16,429 bases of DNA from Pseudomonadota bacterium (GCA_027296525.1 JAPUJA010000014.1:1-16429); one strand, 5' to 3'. Counted from the first letter of the stretch, positions 6,705 to 14,158 are shown. Notes: generated by a model not told the origin, from the sequence alone. Translations and numbers: made by a program.

Positions 6705-7913
6705 ATGGACCTTATTGGAGCACTCAAGAAAGATCCGCTGCCGAAGGAGCTGGCCTTTCCGCGCGCCGAGTACGCCACGCGCGTCAAGAAGGTGCAGGGC
6801 ATGATGGCAGAGCAGAGTCTCGACCTGCACCTCATCAGCAACACGCCGAACCTCGGCTATCTGACGGGCTAAGACACAACGATGCCTTCGGGCTACACGG
6901 TCGGGGTCGTCCCGGCGGATGGGCCCGTCTGGCTCCACTGCTCGGAACTCGAGGCGACCTGCGCGCTGCTTTCGAGCACGATCGAGGAGATCGCCCTCTT
7001 TCATTGGTACGATGCCCAGGACACCGCGACCCAGTTGGGCGAGGTCCTGCGCGACAAGGGTTATGACGGCAAGCGCATCGGGCTCGAGATGGGCTTTCCC
7101 GAGACTTTTGCGATCGGTGCCTTCGATACGCGGAGCTATCTGCGCCTCAAGGAGCTTCTGCCGAACGCGAGTTTCGTCGACACCACGAACCTCGTGATGG
7201 AGGTGCGCCTGATCAAATCGCCGGCTGAGCTCGACTATATGCGAAAGGCGGGCGCGATCAGCTACAAGGGGCTCCTGGCCGCGATCGACGCTGTGGCCGA
7301 GGGCAAGAGTGAGAATGACGTGATTGCCGCCGGCCACGCCGCCCTGATCGGGGCGGGCAGCGAGCTCATGTCGATCGATCCCATGATCATGTCGGGGGCG
7401 CGCACGCGCTACATGCCGCACACCCCCTACAAGCGCACGCAACTCAAACGAGGCGATCCGATCTATCTCGAGTTCACCGGCACCTATCAGCGCTACAACG
7501 CGCCCTGCATGCGAAGCGCGGCCGTGGGCGAGGCGTCGGACAACATCAAGCGCATCTCCGATGCCGCGATCGCGACCGTCGAGCTGCTCATCGAGAACAT
7601 CAAGCCGGGGCGCACGGGCCACGAGGTCGCGCAAATCGCGAAACCGGGCCTGGCGAGCGTGCCCAACGCCTATTTCCACGGCGGCTTCGGCTATTCGATC
7701 GGCATGGGCCATCAGCCGACCTGGACGGAGGCGCCGATGTATGTCGCCGACGGCATCGAGCGCGCGCTCGAGCCCGGCATGACCTTTCATCTGCCGATGT
7801 GCGTGTGGGACCCGCTCGAAGGCGGCATCGGCTTCAGCGAGAGCGTCGAGGTCACCGAGACCGGCTGCGCGACCTTGACGCCCGGCACCGATCGGACACT
7901 CGCCATTCGCTGA
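6705..7913 (+). pseudogene. M24-family (pita-bread fold) peptidase/hydrolase, interrupted by in-frame TAA
   Basis: ATG 6705 with a good AAGGGGG ribosome-binding site 6 nt upstream opens a creatinase/Xaa-Pro-dipeptidase-type N-terminal domain that reaches SNTPNLGYLTG and then meets TAA at 6870-6872. The same frame continues without further damage as DTTMPSGYTVGVV to 7913. The family commonly reads YLTGY here, so the TAA most simply replaces a Tyr codon by one base change. The C-terminal pita-bread domain keeps YFHGGFGYSIGMGH, LEPGMTFHLP and ESVEVTETGC, but the Asp metal ligands of true aminopeptidases are missing (LEFTGTYQRYNAPCMRSA), as in creatinase and ectoine-hydrolase-like members. Restart at ATG 6882 lacks a ribosome-binding site and would give only the part after the break. 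Original substrate unknown; readthrough or a sequencing error cannot be excluded. Confidence 0.8.
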
Positions 7914-8208
7914 TGTCGCGCGCGGGATCCGACATGGCCGCAAACACACGATCTCTTGCCAACGCTGCCTATACGGACGATGCCTTTGCCCGGCTCGAGA
8001 ACAAACGCCTCTTCCCGCGAACCTGTTGCGGTGGCGTGCGCTCATGAGCTTGAAAGCGCCGGCGATATTTTACCGGTCACGGTCGCCGGCCGCTCGATCA
8101 TCCTGGTGCGGCAAGGCGACGGCGGCCTTCGACAACGATATCTTCTCGCCGGCCCATGAAGATGCCGTGCGCCATTTCCAGGGGCTCGTCATCGATCACG
8201 TTACGTGA
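7913..8208 (+). pseudogene. Remnant of a Rieske non-heme iron oxygenase (alpha subunit), both ends kept, middle deleted
   Basis: Three frames carry successive pieces of one protein. Frame one, from ATG 7913 (sharing the A of the M24 TGA as TGATG) or ATG 7934, reads AAYTDDAFARLENKRLFPRT. Near 8024 a Trp codon seems to have lost two bases, and the next frame reads VAVACAHELESAGDILPV, then VAGRSIILVRQGDGGLR. At 8121-8131 the sequence jumps to a third frame reading FDNDIFSPAHEDAVRHFQG and ending at TGA 8208, which looks like the extreme C-terminus of choline-monooxygenase-like Rieske proteins. The Rieske Cys-His motifs and the whole catalytic domain (some 270 residues, judged from family length) are absent. 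It was probably one transcription unit with the M24 gene; such oxygenases often demethylate quaternary amines, yielding formaldehyde and then formate, but that link is speculative. Confidence 0.75.
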
Positions 8209-8241
8209 GGGAGCGACGCCCGCTTGTGCGGGGGCGACGTT

Positions 8242-8274
8242 CTCGGTCTCTTGGTGGGCTCGGTCTCTTGGTGG
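8242..8274. repeat. 17-bp period direct repeat (16 bp identical), two copies
   Basis: CTCGGTCTCTTGGTGG at 8242-8257 and 8259-8274, separated by one G. It lies in the 151-nt gap between the Rieske remnant and the formate dehydrogenase stop. No coding role. Confidence 0.9.
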
Positions 8275-8335
8275 CTCGTCTGTGGCCGAGGTGAATGAGA
8301 TGAGCGACTGCTAAAGGGCGGGAATTGCCCCTTAA

Positions 8336-8359
8336 GGCCGCACTCTCTCGTGCCCGGCC
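8336..8359 (-). terminator. Hairpin directly after the fdhA stop
   Basis: On the minus strand, immediately past the TAA of fdhA, GGCCGGGCAC pairs with GTGCGGCC (two-base bulge) around a GAGAGA loop. An imperfect second stem, AAGGGGC with GCCCTTT, follows at 8314-8334. No T-run is seen, so a GC-rich or Rho-assisted end is more likely than a classical one. Confidence 0.45.
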
Positions 8360-11110
8360 TTATTCCGCCGCGTGCCTCGCGCGCTTCTCCACCTTAGCGG
8401 CGCAGAACTTGAACTCCGGGATCTTGCCGATGGGATCGAGCGCCGGGTTCGTCAGCATGTTGGCGGCGGCCTCGGCGAAGCAGAAGGGGATGAAGACGAC
8501 GCCCTTCGGCACGCCCGCGTCGATCCGGGCCCGGAGCTCGATCGCGCCGCGCCGCGTCGAGACTTGGATGGCGTCCCCCGGCTCGATGCCGAGATGCGCG
8601 AGATCGGTGGGCGAAAGGTGGGCGACGGCCTCGGGCTCCAGGTCATCGAGCACGGAGGCGCGCCGAGTCATGGCGCCGGTGTGCCAGTGTTCGAGCGTTC
8701 TTCCCGTGGTGAGGACCATCGGATAGTCCTCGTCGGGCATCTCGTCGGGCGGGATGATGCTCGCGGGCACGAACTTGCCGCGCGTGTTCGGGGTCGGGAA
8801 GCCCTCGCCGAAGATCACGTCGTGGCCCGGCTCGTCCTCCGAATCGCACGGGTAGGTGACGGCGCTTTCGCGCTCCAAGCGCTCCCAGGTGATGCCGTTC
8901 AAGGAGTCCATGCATTCGCGCATCTCGGCGAACACGTCGGAGGGCTGCGTGTAGTTCCACCTCAGCCCGATGCGCCGGGCGATCTCCTGAATGATCCACC
9001 AGTCCTCGCGCGCTTCGCCCGGTGGATCGAGCGCCTTGCGCCCGATCTGGACCTGGCGGTTCGAGTTGGTCACGGTGCCGGTCTTCTCGGGCCAGGCGGT
9101 GGCGGGCAGCACCACGTCGGCGAAATAGGCGGTCTCGGTCAAGAAGATCTCCTGCACGACGAGATGCTCGAGCTTGGCCATCGCCTCGCGCACATGGAAG
9201 GCGTTGGGGTCCGACATCGCGGGGTTCTCGCCCATGACGTACATGCCCTTGATTTTGCCCTCATAGACGGCGTTCATGATCTCGACCACCGTCAAGCCCG
9301 GGTTAGGATCGAGCTTGACGTCCCAGAGCTTCTCGAACTTCCGGCGCACCTCGTCTTCTCCGACCGCCTGATAGTCCGGATAGACCATCGGGATGAGGCC
9401 GGCGTCGGAGGCGCCTTGCACGTTGTTCTGGCCGCGAAGCGGGTGGAGGCCGGTGCCGGGCCGGCCCATATGGCCGGTCATGAGGGCGAGCGAGATCAGG
9501 CAGCGGGCGTTGTCGGTACCGTGGATATGCTGGGAGATCCCCATGCCCCAGAAGATGATCGCGGCTTCGGCTTTGGCATAAATGCGCGCGACGGTGCGTA
9601 GGGTTTCGGCGTCGATCCCACAGATCGGCGCCATCGCCTCGGGCGGGAAGGCCTTGACGTGCTGCTTCAGCTCCTCGAAGCCTTCCGTGTGCGCCTGAAC
9701 ATATTGCGCGTCGAAAAGCTCCTCCTCGACGATGACGTTCATGAGCGCGTTTAAGAGGGCCACGTCCGAGCCCGGCTTGGACTGGAGCATGTAATCCGCA
9801 TGACGCGAGAGCTCGGAGCCGCGCGGGTCCATGACGATGAGGGTCGCGCCGCGCTGCTGCGCGTTCTTTATGAAGGTCGCGGCAACCGGATGATTGGTCG
9901 TGGGATTGGCCCCGATCACGACGATCACGTCGGCGTTCTTCGCCTCGTTGAAGCTCGCCGTCACGGCGCCCGAGCCGATCGTCTCCAAGAGCGCCGCAAC
10001 GGATGAGGCGTGACACAGGCGCGTGCAGTGATCGACGTTGTTCACGCCGAAGCCCACGCGCACGAGCTTCTGGACGAGATAGGCCTCCTCGTTCGTGCCC
10101 TTGGCCGAGCCGAAGCCCGCGAGCGCGGCGCCGCCATCGCGCTCGAGGATTCGTTTGAGGCCGCCCGCCGCGTGATCGAGCGCCTCCTCCCAGCTCGCCT
10201 CGCGGAAGTGGCTCTCGGGCCTCGACGGATCGAGGTCGATATCGGGCGTCTTCGGGGCGTCGGGTTTTCGGATCAGGGGCTTGGTGAGCCTGTGGGGGTG
10301 ATCGACATAGTCGAACCCGAAGCGGCCCTTCACGCACAGACGCCCTTGGTTCGCGGGTCCGTCGCGGCCCTCCACATAGAGGATGCGGTTGTCGCGGACC
10401 TTGTAGGTGATCTGACAGCCCACGCCGCAATAGGGGCAAACGCTGTCGACGTCGGTTTCCGGTTCGACCTTGCCCACCTCGTGGGCCGGCATCAGCGCGC
10501 CCGTCGGACAGGACTGCACACACTCACCGCAGGCGACGCAGGTGCTTTGATCCATCGGGTCGTCGAAATCGAAGACGATCTTGCTCAGCGCGCCCCGGTA
10601 GGCCATGCCGATGACGTCGTTGACCTGCACCTCGCGGCAGGCGCGCACGCAACGGTTGCAGTGAATGCAGGCGTCCAGATTGACCGCCATCGCCGGATGG
10701 CTGAGATCGGGCGAAGGCGTGCCGCGCGTGGGGAAACGCGAGTCGAGCTGGTCCATCTCTTCGGCCCAGCGCCAGAGCTCGGAGCTCGGATCGTGCGCCT
10801 CCTCGCGCGCCGGCTGATCGGCGATCAGGAGCTCCATCACCATTTCGCGTGACTTGATCGCGCGTTCGGTATCGGTCTTGACGGCCATTCCGGGCTCGGG
10901 CGCGCGGATGCAGGAGGCGGCGAGCACCCGCTCGCCTTCGATCTCGACCATGCAGACCCGGCAGTTGCCGTCGGACCGATAGGTCGGCATCTCGGTGTAA
11001 CAGAGATGGGGAATCGTCGTGCCGAGCCGTTTGGCGACCTGCCAGATCGTCTCGCCCGGTTGAGCTTCGACCTCCACCCCGTCGAGGGTGAAGGGGATCG
11101 CATCGCTCAT
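8360..11110 (-). CDS. fdhA: NAD-dependent formate dehydrogenase, alpha (catalytic, bis-MGD) subunit
   Basis: 916 residues from ATG 11110, which overlaps the beta-subunit stop as ATGA. Oxidises formate to CO2 and sends electrons through Fe-S clusters to the beta subunit. In order: NuoG-like [2Fe-2S] domain (Cys37, 50, 53, 67); two ferredoxin-type [4Fe-4S] sets (Cys148/151/154/158 and 191/194/197/201); the bis-MGD domain's [4Fe-4S] ligands Cys225, 228, 232, 259; active site HCTRLCH with Cys366 and His367 (Cys, not selenocysteine); C-terminal dinucleotide-binding domain from about MVLTTGRTLEHWHTG. Between Cys67 and Cys148 there is no Cys, so the His-Cys3 cluster of NuoG-like proteins is missing. 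The two-subunit layout resembles tungsten FDH1 of Methylobacterium extorquens; with tup genes close by, W is the likely metal, though Mo cannot be excluded from sequence. Cytoplasmic: no signal peptide. Confidence 0.95.
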   Translation of the reverse strand: MSDAIPFTLDGVEVEAQPGETIWQVAKRLGTTIPHLCYTEMPTYRSDGNCRVCMVEIEGERVLAASCIRAPEPGMAVKTDTERAIKSREMVMELLIADQPAREEAHDPSSELWRWAEEMDQLDSRFPTRGTPSPDLSHPAMAVNLDACIHCNRCVRACREVQVNDVIGMAYRGALSKIVFDFDDPMDQSTCVACGECVQSCPTGALMPAHEVGKVEPETDVDSVCPYCGVGCQITYKVRDNRILYVEGRDGPANQGRLCVKGRFGFDYVDHPHRLTKPLIRKPDAPKTPDIDLDPSRPESHFREASWEEALDHAAGGLKRILERDGGAALAGFGSAKGTNEEAYLVQKLVRVGFGVNNVDHCTRLCHASSVAALLETIGSGAVTASFNEAKNADVIVVIGANPTTNHPVAATFIKNAQQRGATLIVMDPRGSELSRHADYMLQSKPGSDVALLNALMNVIVEEELFDAQYVQAHTEGFEELKQHVKAFPPEAMAPICGIDAETLRTVARIYAKAEAAIIFWGMGISQHIHGTDNARCLISLALMTGHMGRPGTGLHPLRGQNNVQGASDAGLIPMVYPDYQAVGEDEVRRKFEKLWDVKLDPNPGLTVVEIMNAVYEGKIKGMYVMGENPAMSDPNAFHVREAMAKLEHLVVQEIFLTETAYFADVVLPATAWPEKTGTVTNSNRQVQIGRKALDPPGEAREDWWIIQEIARRIGLRWNYTQPSDVFAEMRECMDSLNGITWERLERESAVTYPCDSEDEPGHDVIFGEGFPTPNTRGKFVPASIIPPDEMPDEDYPMVLTTGRTLEHWHTGAMTRRASVLDDLEPEAVAHLSPTDLAHLGIEPGDAIQVSTRRGAIELRARIDAGVPKGVVFIPFCFAEAAANMLTNPALDPIGKIPEFKFCAAKVEKRARHAAE

Positions 11111-12804
11111 GCCAGATCCTCTCTGAAATGCTTGAGCGCCATCAGAACCGGGTTCGGCGCGGCCTGGCCCAGACCGCAGATCGAGGCGTCCATCAAGGCC
11201 TGGCTCAACGCGTCCAGGAGCGCTTCGTCCCATTGGGTGCGCTCCATCAGTTTCACCGCCTTCTCCGTGCCCACCCGGCAGGGGGTGCATTGGCCGCAAC
11301 TCTCGTCCTCGAAGAAGCGCATCAGGTTGAGCGTCACATCGCGCATGTCGTCCTTGTCCGAGAGGATGATCACCGCCGCCGAGCCGATGAAGCAGCCGTG
11401 GGGGTTGAGTGTGTCGAAGTCAAGCGGGATGTCGCCCATGCGCGCGGGCAAGATTCCGCCCGAGGCGCCGCCGGGGAGATAGCCCTTGAAGTCATGACCG
11501 TCCTGCATGCCGCCGCAAAATTCCTCGATCAGCTCGACCACCGTGATGCCGGCCGGCGCGAGCTTGACGCCCGGTTCCTTGACCCGGCCCGAGACCGAGA
11601 AGCTGCGCAAGCCCTTGCGCCCATTGCGGCCGTGGCTCGTGAACCAGTCGGGGCCCTTCTCGACGAGCTCGCGCACCCAGTAGACGGTCTCGATGTTGTG
11701 ACAGAGCGTCGGGCGGCCAAACAGGCCCACCTGCGTCGGGAAGGGCGGCCGGTGGCGTGGAAGCCCGCGCTTGCCCTCGATGCTCTCGATCATCGCCCCT
11801 TCCTCGCCGCAGATATAGGCGCCCGCGCCGCGGCGCAGATGGATCTTGCACGCCCTGTCGAGGCCGGCGCGTTCGATCTCGGCGATCTCGTCCAGCAGAA
11901 TCCGGCGGACATGGGGATATTCGTCGCGCAGATAGATGTAGGCCTCCGCCGCCTCCGCCGCCCAGGCCGCGATGAGCATGCCTTCGAGCATGCGGTGGGG
12001 GTCCGTCTCCATGTAGAAACGGTCCTTGAAGGTGCCGGGCTCGCCCTCGTCGGCGTTCAGCGCCACCAGGCGCGGCGGCGGCTCCTGGCGCACGAAGCGC
12101 CATTTGCGCCCCGCCGGGAAGCCCGCCCCGCCGAGGCCCCTGAGCCCGCTCGCCTCCATGATCTCGATGATCTCATCGGCCGTGTGTTTGCCCTCGAGGC
12201 AGTCGTTGAGCAGCCCATAGCCGCCCCCGCTCACATAGTCGCGATAGCCCGTATAGGCCGGTATTGCGGGCTCCGTCTCGCCCGCCCGGGCCGTCTCGAT
12301 GAGCGCGTCGGTCGTCGCCCCCACGACATGGCGGTGGCCCACTTCGGCCACGGGCGCCCCCTCGCAGCGGCCCATGCAGGGTGCGGCCACGACGCGAACG
12401 CCCGGCCCGGCCTTGGCGCCCAGTTCCTCGAGCAGGCGGTCCGCGCCCATCATCTGGCAGGTCAGGCTGTCGCACACGCGGATCGTCAGCGGCGCGGGCG
12501 GCGTCTCGCCCTCGGGCACCACGTCGAAATGGGCGTAGAAGGTCGCGACCTCGAAGACCTCGGCCATCGAGAGCTTCATCTCCTGGGCGAGCGCCGCGAG
12601 ATGGCGGGCCGATATGTGGTGATGGCTGTCCTGGATGAGGTGGAGATGCTCGATGAGCAGGTCGCGCCGGCGCGGACGCTCGCCGAGCAGCGCCTGGACC
12701 TCCGCGAGCGCCGCGGCATCGACCTGGCGGCCCTTCAGATGCGACAGCGCCCCGCGCCGGCTGGTCCCCGGATGGCGAAATTTTCGGAGCTGGGGGGTCG
12801 GCAT
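11107..12804 (-). CDS. fdhB: NAD-dependent formate dehydrogenase, beta subunit (NuoE-NuoF fusion)
   Basis: 565 residues from ATG 12804 (AGGA about 10 nt upstream); a TTG at 12849 in the same frame is less likely. Residues ~1-165 are a NuoE/FdsG-like thioredoxin fold with [2Fe-2S] ligands Cys111, Cys116, Cys143 and Cys147 (CDSLTC and CMGRC). Residues ~185-565 are NuoF/FdsB-like: FMN/NADH site GLRGLGGAGFPAGRKW (220-235) and NADEGEPGTFKDR (250-262), and the [4Fe-4S] ligands Cys503, 506, 509 (ESCGQCTPCRVGT) and Cys543. It takes electrons from the alpha subunit and reduces NAD. The gamma and beta subunits are separate proteins in Rhodobacter-type FDH; the fused form matches M. extorquens FDH1. First gene of a two-gene operon; no fdsD-like delta gene follows in this window. 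Confidence 0.94.
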   Translation of the reverse strand: MPTPQLRKFRHPGTSRRGALSHLKGRQVDAAALAEVQALLGERPRRRDLLIEHLHLIQDSHHHISARHLAALAQEMKLSMAEVFEVATFYAHFDVVPEGETPPAPLTIRVCDSLTCQMMGADRLLEELGAKAGPGVRVVAAPCMGRCEGAPVAEVGHRHVVGATTDALIETARAGETEPAIPAYTGYRDYVSGGGYGLLNDCLEGKHTADEIIEIMEASGLRGLGGAGFPAGRKWRFVRQEPPPRLVALNADEGEPGTFKDRFYMETDPHRMLEGMLIAAWAAEAAEAYIYLRDEYPHVRRILLDEIAEIERAGLDRACKIHLRRGAGAYICGEEGAMIESIEGKRGLPRHRPPFPTQVGLFGRPTLCHNIETVYWVRELVEKGPDWFTSHGRNGRKGLRSFSVSGRVKEPGVKLAPAGITVVELIEEFCGGMQDGHDFKGYLPGGASGGILPARMGDIPLDFDTLNPHGCFIGSAAVIILSDKDDMRDVTLNLMRFFEDESCGQCTPCRVGTEKAVKLMERTQWDEALLDALSQALMDASICGLGQAAPNPVLMALKHFREDLA

Positions 12805-12827
12805 CGGCGGAGGGTCCTCACACTTTC

Positions 12828-12842
12828 GCGCCCAGGGGGCGC
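12828..12842. other. Perfect inverted repeat (hairpin) in fdhB leader
   Basis: GCGCCC-AGG-GGGCGC, a 6-bp stem with a 3-nt loop, lies 24 nt upstream of the fdhB ATG. It could form a hairpin in the mRNA leader or be half of an operator. Short GC-rich stems arise by chance, so the role is uncertain. Confidence 0.4.
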
Positions 12843-12844
12843 CG

Positions 12845-12876
12845 GTCAAAGGCCAAGCGGGTCAAAGGCCAAACGG
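12845..12876. repeat. 16-bp unit, two tandem copies (one mismatch), upstream of fdhB
   Basis: GTCAAAGGCCAAGCGG (12845-12860) and GTCAAAGGCCAAACGG (12861-12876), followed by a partial third start GCAAAAG. It lies between the candidate fdhB promoter and the gene, at about +10 to +41 of a transcript starting near 12886, a position where a bound regulator could block transcription. Confidence 0.85.
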
Positions 12877-12892
12877 GCAAAAGTGGAGTGAT

Positions 12893-12921
12893 TTGTTAAA
12901 TCCATTAGCGCAATCATTCAA
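12893..12921 (-). promoter_or_regulatory. Candidate sigma70-like promoter of the fdhBA operon
   Basis: On the minus strand TTGAAT (12921-12916) and TAACAA (12898-12893) are 17 nt apart. They match the consensus at four and three of six positions. The surrounding 12880-12955 is the AT-rich stretch of this intergenic region. A weak call; an activator-dependent promoter would fit. Confidence 0.3.
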
Positions 12922-12983
12922 TCGATTTTCCTTATCACCCCTATCACGGAATGGGCTCTTGAGCGCCGTCTTTCCGGCGTCGC

Positions 12984-13184
12984 TCAGCCGCGCGATGGCC
13001 CGAGCACCGGCCGGCTCTCGTCGAGCCGAGCGAGCTCGATGACGTCGGTCATGATGAGGCGCTTTCCGGCGTTCTCGAAATTGACGGTCACGCGCCTGCC
13101 GATGACCGACTGGACCTGACCCGGCCCCCAATCCGGGCGGCCCGGATGGCGAACCCACGATCCAGGAACGAGCAGACTTCTCAA
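12984..13184 (-). CDS. DUF3553 family small protein
   Basis: The core VPGSWVRHPGRPDWGPGQVQ, then SVIGRRVTVNFENAGKRLI, is the DUF3553 pattern seen across alphaproteobacteria, with an SH3-like, Trp-rich look. Function unknown. The start is uncertain. TTG 13184, preceded by AAGGCGG, gives 66 residues, a usual size. The frame stays open to ATG 13274, but that extension runs through four copies of a 17-bp repeat whose period is not a multiple of three, so it is unlikely to be coding. GTG 13217 is a further choice. The gene is upstream of and divergent from chpT. The 13185-13495 interval holds the repeat array and an inverted repeat but no gene. Confidence 0.75.
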   Translation of the reverse strand: MRSLLVPGSWVRHPGRPDWGPGQVQSVIGRRVTVNFENAGKRLIMTDVIELARLDESRPVLGPSRG

Positions 13185-13208
13185 CTCAACCGCCTTCTGG
13201 CCTCGGGT

Positions 13209-13276
13209 GCCGAGCACCCGCAGATGCCGAGCACCCGCAGATGCCGAGCATCCGCAGATGCCGAGCATCCGCAATT
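13209..13276. repeat. 17-bp unit, four tandem copies, between DUF3553 gene and chpT
   Basis: Units at 13209-13225, 13226-13242 (both GCCGAGCACCCGCAGAT), 13243-13259 (GCCGAGCATCCGCAGAT) and 13260-13276 (GCCGAGCATCCGCAATT). The substitutions are shared by the last two copies, showing stepwise duplication. The period is not a multiple of three. No spacers separate the units, so this is not CRISPR. Confidence 0.95.
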
Positions 13277-13373
13277 ACCGGATTCTTAATCACCGCCGAG
13301 CTTACCCTAGGACCTGGGCTCGGGCCAGGAACCGGGCGCTGGATTTAATACTTTCGTTGAGGATCATACTCGG

Positions 13374-13393
13374 CATCGATCCCCGAATCGATG
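13374..13393. promoter_or_regulatory. Perfect 7-6-7 inverted repeat upstream of chpT
   Basis: CATCGAT (13374-13380), six bases, ATCGATG (13387-13393). This dyad has the size of an operator for a dimeric regulator and lies about 100 nt upstream of chpT. No second copy was found in the window. Confidence 0.4.
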
Positions 13394-13495
13394 GATCGCT
13401 CCCATGGCGGATGAGCTCCAAGAGGACGGCCCGGTCTTGTGGGTCCGGCGGGCCTGTGAATTAATGTCGGTCCCGTCCGGCGAGGGGAGGAGACG

Positions 13496-14158
13496 GTGGC
13501 CCAAGAGCTTCAGCTCAGCGCGATCCTCTGTTCGCGCCTCTGTCATGACCTGGTCGGTCCCGTTTCGGCGATCGGCAACGGCCTCGAATTTCTCGACGAC
13601 GGCGATGCGGAGATGCGCGCTCAGGCTCAGGAACTGCTCGCGCACAGTGCCGAACAAGCGGCCAGTCGCCTCAGCTTCTTTCGCATCGTCTTCGGCCAGG
13701 CCGGGGTCGGTCAGATCTCACCGGCCGAGGCGGCAAAGGCGGCGAGGGCATTTCTCGACGGCAAGAAGATCGCTTTCGAGTGGGCGAGTCCCGCGGGCGA
13801 GGACGCGGCGCCGGTCGAGCGAAAGTCCGTCAAGCTTCTTACCAATTTGGTGGTACTCGTCTCGGACGCCCTGGTGCGGGGAGGAGCGATCACCGTGAAT
13901 ACGGAGACGGACGCCACGGGCCTCACCGCCTCGGTGCGCGGCGAGGGTCCCATGGTCGAGCTCGACGCCCCGCTGCGGGAGGCCTATGAGCTGGGAAACG
14001 GCGGTGATCCGCACTCCGCCCTCTCACAGGTGGAGCCCCGCACGGTTCAGGCCTTTCTCGTGCCGCTCATCGCGGCCGATATCGGTGCCGAGCTCACGCT
14101 CTCGGAAGCGGGCGTTCAGCCGATCGAGGCCCACGCCCGAATTCCGGCCGGGGGGTAG
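13496..14158 (+). CDS. chpT: Histidine phosphotransferase ChpT
   Basis: 220 residues from GTG 13496, preceded by a strong GGGGAGG ribosome-binding site. ChpT carries phosphate from the hybrid kinase CckA to CtrA (and CpdR) in alphaproteobacterial cell-cycle control. The phosphorylated residue is His17 in SRLCHDLVGPVSAIGNG, and SRLSFFRIVFG (helix 2 of the DHp-like domain) is also typical. The C-terminal half (~80-220) corresponds to the degenerate ATPase-like domain with no nucleotide-binding boxes. Length and motifs look intact, in contrast to the decayed genes that follow. CtrA, its partner, is encoded 2 kb downstream on the other strand. Confidence 0.88.
   Translation: MAQELQLSAILCSRLCHDLVGPVSAIGNGLEFLDDGDAEMRAQAQELLAHSAEQAASRLSFFRIVFGQAGVGQISPAEAAKAARAFLDGKKIAFEWASPAGEDAAPVERKSVKLLTNLVVLVSDALVRGGAITVNTETDATGLTASVRGEGPMVELDAPLREAYELGNGGDPHSALSQVEPRTVQAFLVPLIAADIGAELTLSEAGVQPIEAHARIPAGG

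Noticed and set aside
6882..7913. Separate complete M24 gene starting at ATG 6882
   Set aside because: No ribosome-binding site lies before 6882, the N-terminal domain would be cut inside a conserved motif, and the frame is continuous with the upstream part apart from one TAA.
6513..8045. Long open minus-strand frame (about 510 codons) opposite mobA and the M24 pseudogene
   Set aside because: Its product is His/Arg/Asp-rich low-complexity sequence typical of the antisense of GC-rich genes; the plus strand holds clear protein families. The same applies to the long plus-strand frames opposite fdhA (8372-9601) and fdhB (11128-12891).
9990..10050. Selenocysteine formate dehydrogenase
   Set aside because: The active-site codon in HCTRLCH is an ordinary Cys codon (TGT/TGC on the minus strand); no in-frame TGA is needed and no SECIS-like element is required.
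13209..13276. CRISPR array
   Set aside because: Four units of 17 bp are directly adjacent with no spacers; it is a simple tandem repeat and no cas genes are present.
13343..13360. CtrA site upstream of chpT (TTAA-N7-GTTG)
   Set aside because: The second half-site does not match TTAA, so there is too little support.
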